Part shown: positions 47,877-60,375 of the stretch, piece by piece
Layout: each line of letters begins with the position of its first letter
Position numbering within the stretch: position 1 is the first letter of the stretch
DNA from: Calycina herbarum
Lineage: Eukaryota > Ascomycota > Leotiomycetes > Helotiales > Pezizellaceae
NCBI GenBank assembly: GCA_001414485.1
Contig: LLEY01000084.1
Location: forward strand, 62,001-126,000
Reading direction: 5' to 3'
DNA: 64,000 bases
Translations under genes and position numbers: made by a program
Notes under the pieces: model-generated
Databases searched by the model: none
Seen by the model: the letters and a program-made list of their open reading frames with translations, nothing else
Told to the model about the DNA's origin: nothing

Positions 47877-50278
47877 GATGGCCACGATTCTCGGTAATGT
47901 AGTGCATGAGAAGCTTATTTTTTCTAATTCTGGTTACACATGGGTTCTGGATAAAAATTTGTTTTATGGTTCAATGGTCGGCGCAGGAGAGGATCGTTGG
48001 ATGATAACGAATGGATGGGTTTTGCGAGGCGTTGTGTTGGGAAGTACTTTCTGGTGCTATTTGCAAGTGGCGTTTCAGCAAACTTCATTGGTAACATATA
48101 TCATGTACACATCCTAATTATATGAGTTGTAATATTGTATCACGAGAAAACCGGCAAAACGCCCCTGCAATCGTTCCAAGGCTTCTTCCAATACACCTTA
48201 CTCCGTCGCTTTAAGGCTGGACAAACTCACACAACAATACCCTAAACTCCTTCGGGTAACAATTGCAATGTAAAGTGTCTCGAACAATGGTTAGACGCTT
48301 AATTGGGTTTGTGGTAAGCCAAAGGGCCATCAGTTTATTTGGGAAGATTGGAGAGATAGTAAATGCTGCTGTTTGTATTGCCTCAAACGTTCTCCTGAAA
48401 AGCCTCAAAACTTGAAGGTTAACTAGGAAAAAGAAAATACCACTAGCAAACTCTAAGAGCCTGTGTCCCAATATGGTGTATGCTTTTCTTTCGCCCGGAC
48501 CTCTCCCCGACCATAGTGCCCCTAGGAACCAAATCCTGGCCGCAACCTAATTTTCTACCTCACTTCTTCAACAACAGCCTCAACCATACTTCACCACAAA
48601 CAGAGATTTCCAAAACCAGACACCGTACTGCCGGCAATGGGAAGATATGTCTTTTCCACTTTTCTGCCTACCCCTCTTATCCATGGAATGCTGTCTTGAT
48701 GGTGTTGAGCGCTGACCATGGCAGCTTCTGCGGCGTATTGATTCGAGAGCCTTCAACCACCGAAATCACAGCCTGAAAGCAACTCTTGAGCATAAACAGT
48801 CGATGGCATTGAGGGAAATCGATCTACGAGTCGCTTCGCGTTCTGCACTGGCCACTTGATCTTTCCACTTCGCAGAGGGGAGGGAGCGAAACAAAGACCG
48901 CAAAGCGAAAGCCGAAGATTTCTTCCTCCAGGTCTACCCATACCCGCTGCCGGCGAGCATCGCACCGACGAAGGATTTGTTGTCATATATCCATACCATC
49001 TGGCACAATATACTCGAGTATCACTACTGTCGACCCTCAATCATCGACAATCCACCCCTACACCCAACGTCAACAACACCGAGGCTGTAATGTTGCGGAG
49101 GAATTGTGCTTAGATCTGCCTTCCGGAGATATATGCGGGCCTATACAACTGATGGCGAGATTTTGCATGGCTTGGTAGACGACCATTTCACTACTGTCGG
49201 AAGGAAATAGCAAAAGGCTGCTATCGACGACGACGTTTCGTGCCATTTTGGGGGTGCTATGTACTACGATACCTCCATACCTCGACTTCCACATATAACC
49301 GAGTAGCAAAAACTAACCGAGGGTTCATAAAGGTATGGCAAATTCAGCTTTTTCCCCCCTGTTATATGAAGCATCCGAATTTTCCATGATGATTTTTAAT
49401 TTTTGTATTTGCTACTTCAGAGTCCGGGAGACCAGGCCATGAGACCAACCATCACCAATTTGCTCTGATCAAAACTCGCATGCTTCAGTCTAGGTTGCTC
49501 AACTTTCAACTATGAATGCTGCTAACATTGTTCTTAAGTATGCAGTCGTGCCCCTGAAATTGCCGAAGTATATTGTAGCGGCACAACCACAATACATCTT
49601 CCAGTGTCTGACTTGAATCAAAGTGGCGCGAATATTCATTGTGGAGTAATACCTGGAAGTGCTGATACTGCTTGTGGGTATAATACCCATTGTTCAGCGT
49701 ACACCTGAACGATATTAGGAGAATCAAGTTAATCGTATGAAGAGATTTAGAATAAGCAAAATTTATTTTCTTGATTATTCCAGACTTTTTCAGACGATTG
49801 ATTTAACTTCTTCATTACAAAAGCTTTTATTGGGGTGTACGCCAAACAATGACACGATCTCCAACAGTGGACACTTGGTGATACATCCGAAGCCTCGAAG
49901 AATTAATGACAAGAGTGGGGATTGAAAAGTCTATAATTGAGGAATATTCAAGCTGAAGTCTAAAGCAGCAAAGCAAGCAAACATTTAAGAAAACCCTCGC
50001 CACCGATGCCAACAGACCCCACACATAGAGAAATACGACACTTGGTCTATGGCAACATAGTACTGGAAAGGACATCTAAAGGCGCGAAAGAAAAAACCCT
50101 CCTGAGAAAAGATGTAAGAAGAGCAAAAAAAAGTTGACCCCCGAGGAACAAGACACAAGGAAGGAGAAATCCACCCTCACTCAACACATGGTACCGCTCA
50201 GCGCCGCTCGCAAATTCAACTGAAAGGTCTCCATCCGCGAGTGAGATGTAAAACGCTGAAGAAGTCATCAAGATATCG
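47877..50278. other. Intergenic, possible decayed frames
   Basis: About 2.4 kb without a supported gene. Around 48750-49110 both strands keep frames open with coding-like composition but no domain. Positions 49740-50060 are without signal. Confidence 0.45.
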
Positions 50279-50395
50279 TTATAGCCATAGCTTGCGACAA
50301 TCATCACACCAGTGGTTGCAGTCAGGACAGCAATAGCCCCAGATTCCAGAGTCATATTCTCTTGTGCAACCGCAGCATTCGTACCATCCCCACAT
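50279..50395 (-). CDS. Cysteine-rich miniprotein, tandem copy B (38 aa)
   Basis: ATG-led 38-codon ORF directly downstream of copy A. It has W4-Y-x-C7-C8-x-C10-x-R-E, I18-W19, C23-P-D-C26-x-H28 and C30-x2-C33, then ends RKLWL. The spacing from the first C-C-x-C to the IW pair and on to C-P-D-C-x-H is identical to copy A at 50468-50602, so the two are a tandem duplication of one zinc-finger-like module. It is too short for ordinary gene finding. It may be an independent gene, a second module once spliced to copy A, or a relic; no in-phase GT-AG intron joining the two was found. Confidence 0.45.
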   Translation of the reverse strand: MWGWYECCGCTREYDSGIWGYCCPDCNHWCDDCRKLWL

Positions 50396-50467
50396 GTCCG
50401 CTCTTGGGACCCCTTTTCCATGAGTGTGATGTGCTGCCAGTCTTCTCCGTCGTCGGGGTCGGGGTGC

Positions 50468-50602
50468 TTATTGCACTGCTGTGCAATAACTGCATTTGGT
50501 ATGCCCACAATCTGGACAATCGTTTACCCATATACTTGGGTCTACCTCGCGGCTGCAATTGCAACATGACCACCAATCCTGAAGTGGAGGATGTTGGGGC
50601 AT
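50468..50602 (-). CDS. Cysteine-rich miniprotein, tandem copy A (44 aa)
   Basis: ATG-led 44-codon ORF. It has W10-W11-S-C13-C14-x-C16-x-R-E, I24-W25, C29-P-D-C32-G-H34-x-K-C37-x2-C40. The pattern of paired cysteines plus a C-x-H-x2-C-x2-C end is shared with the 82- and 89-aa proteins at 40.2 and 43.9 kb, and exact spacing over 22 residues is shared with copy B 72 bp downstream. A possible leader intron (GTGAGA at 50655 down to the CAG at 50604) lies just before the ATG. The role is unknown; zinc binding is inferred from the residues. Confidence 0.5.
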   Translation of the reverse strand: MPQHPPLQDWWSCCNCSREVDPSIWVNDCPDCGHTKCSYCTAVQ

Positions 50603-51879
50603 GCTGAACAAAATGTGAGTTAAGTTTGCATCAGACATGCAGATTTATCTCACCTTCTTCCTTCTGGCTTTCCAAAAGTTGCACAAGAACCTCCAGAGAT
50701 CGAGATCGTTTAATGCCCAGATGGCGAGTTGTTAGATTAGGGTAAGGAAGTTGTTGAAAGCAAAAGTCCAAAGGGGCAAGAGAAAGGTAGTTCGTTTTTG
50801 TTGAATCGCTTCTTTGGAGATGTCTTGTTGATGTGCTTCTCCTTCTCAAAGAGCGTGAACATGTCAGGATATATACTCGAAGCCATTGTCCCCGTCATGG
50901 GCTCCTGAACCTCATTTCCACTCCTTCGGCGCCTTTTCAGGGCGGTCAGATGTATCCACTTTCCTTCTCATGGGCCATGGTAGTCAAGCCCGGACTATGT
51001 TCTCGAACTGTCACCGAATGTTCTGTACATACAACAAGGAAGGAATGTTGGAGCTCGATTGTTAATTTGTTGCCCTTGGGCCTGACATGCCCGAGCTCAG
51101 GTTGATGTTGTCAAAGTGCATGAAGGGCGACAACTACAGCTGTCAACTAGACTCCCAAAGCTCGGAGCGGGGTATACATCACCACAGGGCCCCAGGCTGA
51201 TGTGCCTTTGTGGTCGTTGGATGAAAAGTATTTGGAATATTCAAAATCCAGGCAGTGCTGAGAAAGTCCAGAGCTCAAAAGGAATACAGCCCTTATGATG
51301 TGCCATGGGGAGATATAGCAGCCTCATTATATTGTCACCAACGATCCAACAATTGCGAGTATTGGCCTCCTCCTAGAGCCGAGCTGTGCAGCGTAAAATT
51401 GGCAATGTTGCATAGCCGGTGTGTGACAGCTTTGGGACCTAGCTTGAGCCTCAATTCCTTTCTTCTCGTTGCTTGATAATCTGCTAATTCCAAGTATTCA
51501 AGTTATGTTGAGATTCCCAGCGAAGACTGCTAGGCGACCAGGAGAGTAGTAATAAGGCTACCACCATCCTTCGGTTCATAATTTCCAAACCCAAATTTTA
51601 ATATCCGAATTTTCCAGTACAACAACGATGATCAGTCCCAAGAGACGTGCATGATACAGGATGGTTTGCTTCGCCCCTGAATATGGAATAGTAACATACT
51701 GGAGACGAGTAATACGTTACGTTGAATCCAAGTTGCAATTTCCAGCGATAAGGCTGGAGAACAATGTCTGAGGTCAGACGACCTAGTGGAACGTATTCCG
51801 GTATCGCCCGCGAATTTTGTCGGCACAATGACAATAAACGGCTGTTGGGTACCCAGAATCCATCAAAGCTTTAACAAAT

Positions 51880-52059
51880 ATGTATATTCAGGGCGATGGG
51901 CGAAGTACCACGACGAATGTCGATGTACTCAAGTGGGCATATGACTTGGTGACGATCAATGGTATATTTGCCGGTTTCGGGATCTCAGCCCCTTTGGGTT
52001 TTCGGACAACATTGAACTTCGTTGAGATCCATTTGGACCTGTTGAAGCCATGGGTATGA
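51880..52059 (+). pseudogene. Short ORF fragment, 59 aa
   Basis: ATG-led frame with natural-looking composition (NVDVLKWAYDLVTINGIFAG, then FGISAPLGFRTTLNFVEIHL), ending LLKPWV. Not recognised. Open sequence in the same frame starts a little earlier at 51832, and coding-like pieces in other frames lie upstream, so it looks like the tail of a decayed gene rather than a complete one. Confidence 0.3.
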
Positions 52060-53292
52060 CGATGTGTTACTGTCAAAGTTTACCATTAGCCTCGTTCGCT
52101 CAGTATCACGCCTTGAAGACTTGTCATACCCGCGGTCAATCGTCTCACCCCAACGCTCTGACTACACATAAGGCTGAGCCGATTCCATCAGTAGGACCTG
52201 CACGGAAGTTTGGAATACCCTTTCTGCATATGCCGATCCGGCCCCAATATACCGAGCCCACTTCATTGTGACTCTTGCTGTTGTTGATGATGTCCGGGCA
52301 CTCTTGAGGAGCAGAGTAAATCAAGAATAAGGGCGACCGCAACGCCTTTGGATCCGGAAGTCTAACGACGGCTCAATGTGCTTCCAGGAATGAGAAATCA
52401 AAGATGAGAAGGCTCAGATGAATGAAGGCTTCATCAGACTTATCAATACCAAGCGATTATGTGGCGCTCCACAACTCATGCGGGGGGGAGCAATGTTAAA
52501 GCACAAAACCTGGACTGAAACTTCTCTGTTGAAGACATGGCTAAAACATATCCTCGGATTTCCAAACACCCCACACCATTTTCACACCATTTTCCCGTGT
52601 GGTTGTGGAGATGTCCCAAACCAGCGCTAAACTCTATATCACGACTCAAATAAGTCCCTAGATGGTCGACCTGCATAGGCAATGGAACCCTTTGCAAGCA
52701 CTTCGAGAAGGGATTGCGGAGAGTTATTACCTATCATGATGGAGAATGTGAGATCTAGATCTGCAAATGGCTTTTGACGAGGCACAGTACATTTTTCATG
52801 TCGCGCGCTTGTCTCGTTCGTTCTCTCCTCAAATCGTCGTCTCGTTTCACACCCTGCTCAAGCTCGTAATTCTTGCCATGATCGGTTATTTGCCTATTTA
52901 TCTCAAGCGCGATAAGATTACTTGTGCGAGTGTCGTTGAATTACCCCTCAGGTTCCCCTTCTACGAGATACTTTCGATATTCGGTTCGGTGGTGTGGCAC
53001 GGAATGAGATTTCCCCTACACGGGAGAAGCCATCACCTGCAGAACGCCACCAACATCATACCGGGTTAGGGAATCATGCGTGAATTTAGCTTTTATCTTT
53101 GGTCTTTTGTCCTCGAAAGGGACCGGGGAAGACTGGAAGGGGGTGTGGACTGTTGTATTGCACTTTTGAAAATCAATATTGGAGGGGGAAGGTGCCGCTT
53201 AAAGACCTATCTGTTGTTTTATGCCCTTCAATGGTGGGGTTACTTGCTGCTATCATTGAAATGAGCAATAGACAATAAAGCAGCAATTGATA

Positions 53293-53452
53293 TGTAACGC
53301 TCTCAAATGCTCTAACTTTCTAGATGGTTGTTAACCTACACATTTAAAATGATTCGGAATTAATCCAGATATTTGGAGCAACCAAGTTCAATTATCCCCA
53401 ACCATTTGGGTCAAGACTTTAGATTATACTAGGTTAAAACAACGAGAGGATG
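53293..53452. mobile_element. MITE, decayed copy of about 160 bp
   Basis: The left part contains GCTCTAACTTTCTAG and the right end is AGGTTAAAACAACGAGAGGA. Read from the other strand, the right end gives TCCTCTCGTTGTTTTAACCT, resembling the ends at 3284 and 33185. It is AT-rich inside, and its length is close to the 167 bp of the best copy. Confidence 0.45.
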
Positions 53453-53931
53453 CCACGATTATAAATATTCTTGGGATTATACTGTGTTGGGGAGCGAATT
53501 GAGGGCAATGAGAAGAAAAATAGAGGGGAAGAGATAGCAATTAATTCTTCAAGTGGTCCAGTTTTGTTCCTCCAAGCTTGAAAACCATCTCATCTTGATA
53601 TAAATATATGCACTTCAGCTCCAAGAAGCACTTCCAACCACGGCTATACTGGACAGGAAATGTTAACGCTAGAACTATCAATTACTCTCAACTTCTTTAA
53701 ATACTTAACACTACTCTAAACATATGAAAATAACTCAAATATTTAAACTCCAATTCTCCCAGTATAACTGCAGGAAACAAACTTAGCACCTGACTTCGTG
53801 ACCGCCGACATACCACCGACGCCAAAAGGGCCCCGCAATCGCGACCGACGTCTTTGATAAAACCTCTCTCAACCTCAATTGCATTTTGCAATGGTCAGCA
53901 TCGTTAATTGGCAGTAGATATCAGGCCGGCA

Positions 53932-56271
53932 ATGTCTTCCTCGCAACCTTTCCAAGCATCTTCCCCGCTCTCTGCCGGTCGCAAGAAGTCTCGATTCACA
54001 TACAAGCACCTTGCACAACTTGCTCTGTCCTCAGTTACCTGCCCCCTCAGAGTTATTGCACATGCAGATCTAGATGCATTTTACGCGCAATGTGAAATGG
54101 TACGCTTGGGAGTCGCGGAGGACCAGCCTTTGGCCGTCCAACAATGGTAGGAACCTACATCTTGAGACTCTGATAAGGTTACACAGCTCACGAAATATGT
54201 AGGCAAGGCTTGATCGCGATCAATTACCCCGCACGTAAATTTGGTCTTAATAGACATATTACCATTACGGAGGCGAAGGACAAATGTCCGAACTTGATAT
54301 GCCAACATGTTGCGACTTGGAAAGAGGGCGAAGAAAAATGGGCCTATCATTCGGACGCGGAAAAGAACATTGCTACACACAAGGTCTCACTTGACCCGTA
54401 TCGACTAGAATCTCGGAGGATATTGGCGTGTATCAAGGAGAGTCTGCCAGCAAATATGCAAAAGGTTGAAAAAGCGAGTGTTGATGAGGTCTTCTGCGAC
54501 TTGTCTGCCCAAGTCCACTCTATCCTGCTAGAACGGTATCCTGAATTGGCTGGACCACCACCGTACGATGACCCGACTGAGAACTTACCACTGCCTCCAT
54601 CAACAATACTCGACTGGCAAGCAGATGCTCTGATAGACCTTGATCCGGAGGAAACGGAAGACGATGACCCGGATGTATGCAACTTTTCCCTTAGTTCCCC
54701 TTCTTGAAATCCTTTTTGTCATTGTAGAGAGGATCTGTTATCCTTACTCGCTACTCACGGCTCCTGATTCAACGAGGGGGAAATATGCTAACCTTTTTGC
54801 AGTGGGATGACTACGCCATTTTGATTGGTTCTGAAATCATTCGGAAAGTTCGTGCTGATATCCTTGAGAAGCTCAAATACACGTGCTCCGCTGGTATTGC
54901 ACAAAATAAGATGCTGGCCAAACTGGGGTCTGCACACAAAAAACCTAATCAGCAGACTGTCATCAGGAATCGAGCTGTTCAGCGATTTCTTTCCGATTTC
55001 AAGTTCACGAAGATCAGGGGACTCGGAGGCAAGCTCGGAGAGCAGATAACCTCAAGTTTCAATACTGATACAGTTAAGGATCTGCTTCCTGTGCCCATTG
55101 AGCAAGTTAAAAATAAGCTCGGGGATGATACAGGCTCATGGTAAGAATTCATTCCAACATGTGATCGGGTGATTTGCAATTTGGGAAGCTGTCCCATCGA
55201 TTCAACGGTCTTAGTACAACTTATCACCGAGAGAAGTAAGCTGATTGTTTTGTTTTATTTCAAGGGTCTATCAAATTATTCGTGGAAATGATCAAAGGTG
55301 AGTTGGAGCTTTCTCATTGTATCAAGTCGGCTAATTCGTTTTACAGCGAGGTGAATTTTCGTACGCAAATCAAATCCATGCTGTCTGCCAAATCTTTCCG
55401 GCCGACAATTAATGACCCGGAGGCAGCTAAACGATGGTTGCGTATCTTCATATCGGATATTTACTCCAGGTTGGTTGAAGAGGGGGTTCTCGAGAACAAG
55501 AGACGACCAAAAACGATGAACCTTCATCACCGCTCTGGGGGCCAGACAAAATCCCGGCAGGCGCCAATTCCTCTCGGAAGGAAAATTGATAAAGCCGGAC
55601 TATTTGAGATTGCCACCAACCTTCTTGGTCAAATCATATTGGAAGGGAGGGTGTGGCCTTGTGCCAACCTCAGTCTCGCGGTTGGTGGATTTGAGGATGG
55701 CGTGGTTGGTAACATGGGGATTTCCGCGTTTCTCGTGAAGGGCGAAGAAGCTAAAGCACTGAATTTACGAGACTCGGAGGTTGGAGAGACTAGGCCGGAG
55801 AAGCGAAGACGTATTGTGCCTACCATTGGCATTGGGAGATTCTTCAAGACGGACAGCGCAGAGGAGCAGCATGATGAGGACTTTGGCGACTTATCCGGAA
55901 TGGATACATTGGCTGTTCTCGAGAGCAAGGCAGTCAAGGTGGATGATACTGCGACATCAACCTCACCCGAGGAGAACGAGGCAACCAAATTTGACAAGCA
56001 AGTCACCAAATTGAGTGAGAAATCGGCCCTACACCAGCAATACATCACGGACTTCATCTGTGGTCGTTGCAGCGTAGCCTTCGACTCCCCGGAAACTTTA
56101 CAGAACCATCAAGATTGGCATTTTGCCACAGATCTGGAAGCAGAAGAGCGAAAGCGTCCCGTCCCTAGACCTGCCACTATTCCCAACAAAAAAACTAGTG
56201 CAGCATCGAACAAGAAAAAAACGCGCAGCAGCCAGCCCGAGAAAGGGCAAAGCAAACTTAAGTTTGGGTGA
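53932..56271 (+). CDS. rad30: DNA polymerase eta (translesion polymerase)
   Basis: Model: join(53932..54146,54203..54674,54803..55140,55265..55297,55347..56271), 660 aa, phases consistent. Y-family polymerase that copies past UV lesions in the nucleus. The palm motif HADLDAFYAQCEM (Asp46, Asp48) and the second catalytic motif ASVDEVFCDL are present, with QGLIAINYPARKFG and the finger region between. The helix-hairpin-helix region FTKIRGLGGKLG and a little-finger domain with KSFRPTI follow. A UBZ-type zinc finger is near residue 590 (FICGRCSVAF...HQDWH) for ubiquitin binding. The protein ends in QSKLKFG, a degenerate PIP box for PCNA. The acidic insert after the catalytic motif is usual in fungi. 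No Eco1 acetyltransferase fusion is present. Exon 4 is only 33 bases. Confidence 0.95.
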
Positions 56272-59196
56272 TTTCCTACGAATCCTCATAATCAATCATT
56301 TGCTTTTGGCGATTCGCTGTAGAGGCCCATTCAAAGTGATCACATCAATTCATGCAGCCTCACCGACATTTTCACCCCCTATGAGAATGTGCCACACGAT
56401 CTTCCTCGCGGGCCATCTACCGGATATCTTACTGAGTGCATCCGGTTGTCAATTTGAAGAACTTGCCACGATTACCCGGCTTGTGTCTAGGGTAGCGGCG
56501 ATGCTCGAGTAAAGACGGCGTGTCTAGCCTTGTTATTCCCATTCAACCAAAATCCACGGAGGATAGGATCACCAGGGGTGGAATTCATAACTGGTCAAGA
56601 GTAGAATACCTCCCACTTTGGTTCCTCGATTGTTCGATTGAATTGTCCTAAGATGCTCGAACAATTTTATTCTTCCAGAATAGTCAGGGCAGTTGAAGGG
56701 CAAGTGCAACAACGTCTGGTGCAGTGAAAAGCCACGATCTTCGTCGAGTCTTTGGACCAAATGTGATAAAGGTATCCTATTGATGGTTCATTCCATGAAG
56801 CATTGCGCGGCTGCATTCCATGGATCTTTACATGACTGACAATGCATCCTGTAGGTCTCTGCAATATTCCCTTTGAGTAGGTCGCTTGATTTGGAAATTT
56901 CCCACTTACGTATCAAGGAAACTCGATGTGCCAATCAGTTACTTGCATACAAGGGCCCAGTCGGGAGAAGATAGCTCTCTTCTCGGGATCAAGTACCTAG
57001 ACACGCAAAGAAAGTTCAGAGTTAAACACAAAGTTGATGCGACTTGTTCCACAAAGTTGGAGAGTGACCGATGGCAAACAAATTAGAATTAGACTCGGAG
57101 GATTGCGGAAGTTTTTAAAAGACTCCAGAAGATGTTTGGAATGACGCAGTCCAGGGAATCTTGCGGCGGTTGGGTTGAGTTGCTTCCAGCCGCATCGGAT
57201 GAGGCCTTGGCCAAGCATGTTCCAGCTCGCTACAGACCCAATGAATAAGTGGATCGAGTGGTGGTCAGGATCAGGCAGCATTAGGCCTTGATGTATGTAT
57301 GGATGCCCAACCTGCCAACCCAGGGCGCGCCACAAGAACCTGCCACACCTTTTTTCTTCTGGCCGCTTTGCCATTTTCACGAGGGGGAAAGTTCGTCAGT
57401 TGCACCTTCGGAGACGCGCGTGGATGGTGTTGGTAACTTGACTTGATTTTTGGGTGGTGGGTCTGTACATGTACGGATAGATGTGGGCGCAAAGAATTAG
57501 GTGCGATGAGGCAAGAAGGAAGACGACGACTGATGGATGCGAGGGCAGTGCGATCCATCCTTGGGTCAAATCCAGTTCCTTCTTCCTTGCTTGTTGGGGC
57601 TGCAGAAGCGTGGGAAAAGAGGGCATACATACGGAGACATCATACGCCAGCGATACAGGAAATCGGACGCATCGTGAGATCGATACTACGGCAGTGACGC
57701 TTGAGGGCGGAGCCGGTGAAGTTTGGCTGTTGGCTGTTGGCTGTTGGCTGTTGGTTCTTGAGTTCTTGAGTTTTTGGACGTCGCCATGGGCATACAGTGT
57801 ACAGTATGTACAGTGTTACTACTGGCAGTTGGCAATACGATGGCACCGTCGCACGCAGAAGATTTGCAGCTGGAGCAGCTGGAGCAGCAGGGACATTTCA
57901 GTCTCGACCCACCGGTTCATTTGCGTGAGGCGAATATGATGATATTGTATTGTATGGTGAGTCGCATTTGGATTTTGCTCTTGGTGTTGGGAGAGTGAGG
58001 AACCCCCGTCGAGCGCTAGCTCAGGCTCTTTCTCCATCCAACTTAAGTAGGCCACGATCTCTGCCTGCGCGCGAAAGCCGTTGCAGCAGAAAAGTCTTCT
58101 AGAAACTTGCGCTGGCACGAGAACACCAAAGACTGACGCTATCCCCAACATCGTGTATTTTCCGACGCGACGTCGACATTTTCTCCAGCTTGCCTTGCTT
58201 CTCCTATTTCCTCCCTTCCACGATCCTCCCTTCCACGAAACCGTTGGTGTCTCCCAACAGTCTCCTCTCCCTACAGGAGAATATCAACAATACCCAACAC
58301 CACCCTCTTCCAACTTCCAGGTTGCCCACTCCTCAGACCACTTTTCTAGCTCGTTAAAAGCGAAGCGCCTCCAAGCCTCCAAGGGCCGTCGATCTCCAAG
58401 ACCTGTCAACCCAACTCGACTCGCTTTGTCCAGACACGCAGAATATACTTTCCTCGACTTAAAAGCTACCAATATTCTCTCCAGTAGTCCCGTTACTACT
58501 CGAACCTTGTGTACGCCCAAACACGCATCGTCTCTTCAGCCCCATCCCATCACGCCGTCCCCTCAGTCGCTTAAAGCAGCCCCCTTTCCGACCCCAACAG
58601 GTTAAAGGCCCAGCGCCTGCACGCACCACCGCACTGCATCAATCTCTTCCCCCTCTTCCTTCACCTCTTCTCCTCTGCCACACATTGTTGCTGCTTGCCA
58701 CACAATCCCACACAATCCCACACAGGTCGTCCCCTCCCACCGCACCCGCTCACTCAATCACCGCTGGCCACCTCACAGTTGTGCTGCATACCCCAGCCTG
58801 CAACTCTTCCGTTTGGACTCACCGTCGCCGGATAATTGGTCCGTCTCTTAGAGCCCCCTCAAGCCCGAGGATCTAAGCTTAGGATAGGATAGGCAGCCAG
58901 CCCATCACAGGATTGGATTGGATTATTCGCCGTCAGCGCGATACCAGCGTTACCTCCCACTACAGGACTATTTGTTCAGCGAGGCTCCCCGCCGCACCGG
59001 ACTTCTTGGATTTCTGCCACCTTTTTGTCCCTTTTTCTGCTCCTCCCCGACCTCGTGCTACCACACGGCATAACCCTGACCCAGCATCTCCCAGGCTGAC
59101 GTTAACGTGGTGTGCGTGACTTGCATTTGGTCCTCATCTCCGTTGCTGGAACCTCTTCTTTCCTTACATACTTTTCTCACATTTGGATTTTTCACC
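56272..59196. other. Intergenic and long leader of the RfeG-like gene
   Basis: About 2.9 kb. Positions 57725-57755 have four tandem GTTGGCT copies. From about 58100 the plus strand is C/T-rich with a 174-codon frame (58081-58605) full of Pro/Ser, more like a long 5' leader of the downstream gene than a protein. No gene is supported. Confidence 0.5.
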
Positions 59197-60375
59197 ATGT
59201 CTTCCAGGGACACCCGTGAGCGCGAGAGTAGACGTGCTCCAGCCTCGGCCCGTACGAATGAGTATTTTGTTCCCAAGGACGGTATTGACAGAGAAGTCAT
59301 CACCGCCGACATCTGTCGGTATTTAGGGAACGATGCTCTCGTACGGCCAGGCAGCTACGAGGTAGGTTTTCACGCCATCACTCATGGCAGAACGACAAAA
59401 CTAATCACCAAACAGAATCCACAAACCCGACAGATCCAAGCTGGATATTTTATAAATGCGTATCGCAATCTCACGACCGTAATGACATCCTCCTTCACAC
59501 CTCAACGATCCAGACTGACTGATTCTCCTACCGCAGGCTATGATAGCGGATCTCAAGGCAGATTCCGAGCGATGGGATGCTGAGCGACGGGCGACAAGAG
59601 GTGCTCCAAATGGTATACCTATGCGAGATGCGAACGGTATGGTTCGAAAATCTAACACGCCTGTAGTGGAATACCGAGCTTCCACCACCCATCAGTCTCG
59701 ACAGTATTATGGACCTACCGAGACTACTCCAAGCTCTGCATACAATCCACCCCAGCCGGCCCCAGGTAATGCTCCCCAACAGGAAGTATACCCAGGATAT
59801 CAATCAGGACCTGCCTATAACCAACCCCCATCAGGATATGGCAACCAGCCACAATATCCCCCACAAGCGGATAATTACTATGTCGGAGGTCACATGGAAG
59901 TTGTACCACAACGACAACCGGAACACAGCGGAAGAGGGGCACCGATACCTTCAGGACAAACCGTCTCTAGCTCAAGTTATCCTTCTTCTCAAACTCCCAC
60001 AACATATGCAGATACCCGTAGTAACGTTGGATATTACGCCCCACCACAACCCAACCAGCCAGTCCGGTCGTCATACGGAGTGCAACAGACAGGTGATCCT
60101 TACTATAATGGTCGTGGTGCGTACAATCACCAACAAATTTCCTTCAACCATTCCCTCGCAATCGAGAAGTCTCTAACTGTTTAGCTGCCCCGGTAACAGG
60201 CGCATATGGTGATTCCCAGGATGATGGTTACGATACCAATTACCAACAGGTACCACAATACTCCCAGGCTTCAATACCATCAACCACTGCCACAGCCAAC
60301 CAAAGTGCCAGGAGAGGTGACCGTGACAGAGACCAGGAACGTGACAGACACTCTTCCCATCGGAATCGCCGTTAG
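59197..60375 (+). CDS. RfeG-like putative transcription factor
   Basis: Model: join(59197..59361,59416..59478,59537..60116,60185..60375), 332 aa, phases consistent. The N-terminal ~100 residues are the conserved part: TNEYFVPKDGIDREVITADI, RYLGNDALVRPGSYENP, QAGYFINAYRNLTTAMIADL and KADSERWDAERRA. I recall this block from proteins annotated RfeG/RfeF-like in Aspergillus and other Pezizomycotina. The rest is Pro/Gln/Tyr/Ser-rich low complexity ending in RRGDRDRDQERDRHSSH, consistent with a nuclear, largely disordered protein. DNA binding is not visible from motifs; the transcription-factor label comes from the family name only. Introns are 54, 58 and 68 bp. It is preceded by a long pyrimidine-rich leader. 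Confidence 0.85.

Larger units (their letters stand above)
50603..53931. other. Gene-poor stretch with decayed coding pieces
   Basis: About 3.3 kb. Between 50890 and 51480, plus-strand pieces in alternating frames have coding-like composition (for example GHGSQARTMFSNCHRMFCTY near 50985). A closed 59-codon ORF follows at 51880. A MITE copy lies at 53293-53452. No intact gene is supported. Confidence 0.45.

Noticed and set aside
58081..58605. 174-codon Pro/Ser-rich plus frame
   Set aside because: Pyrimidine-rich low complexity directly upstream of the RfeG-like gene; no conserved motif.
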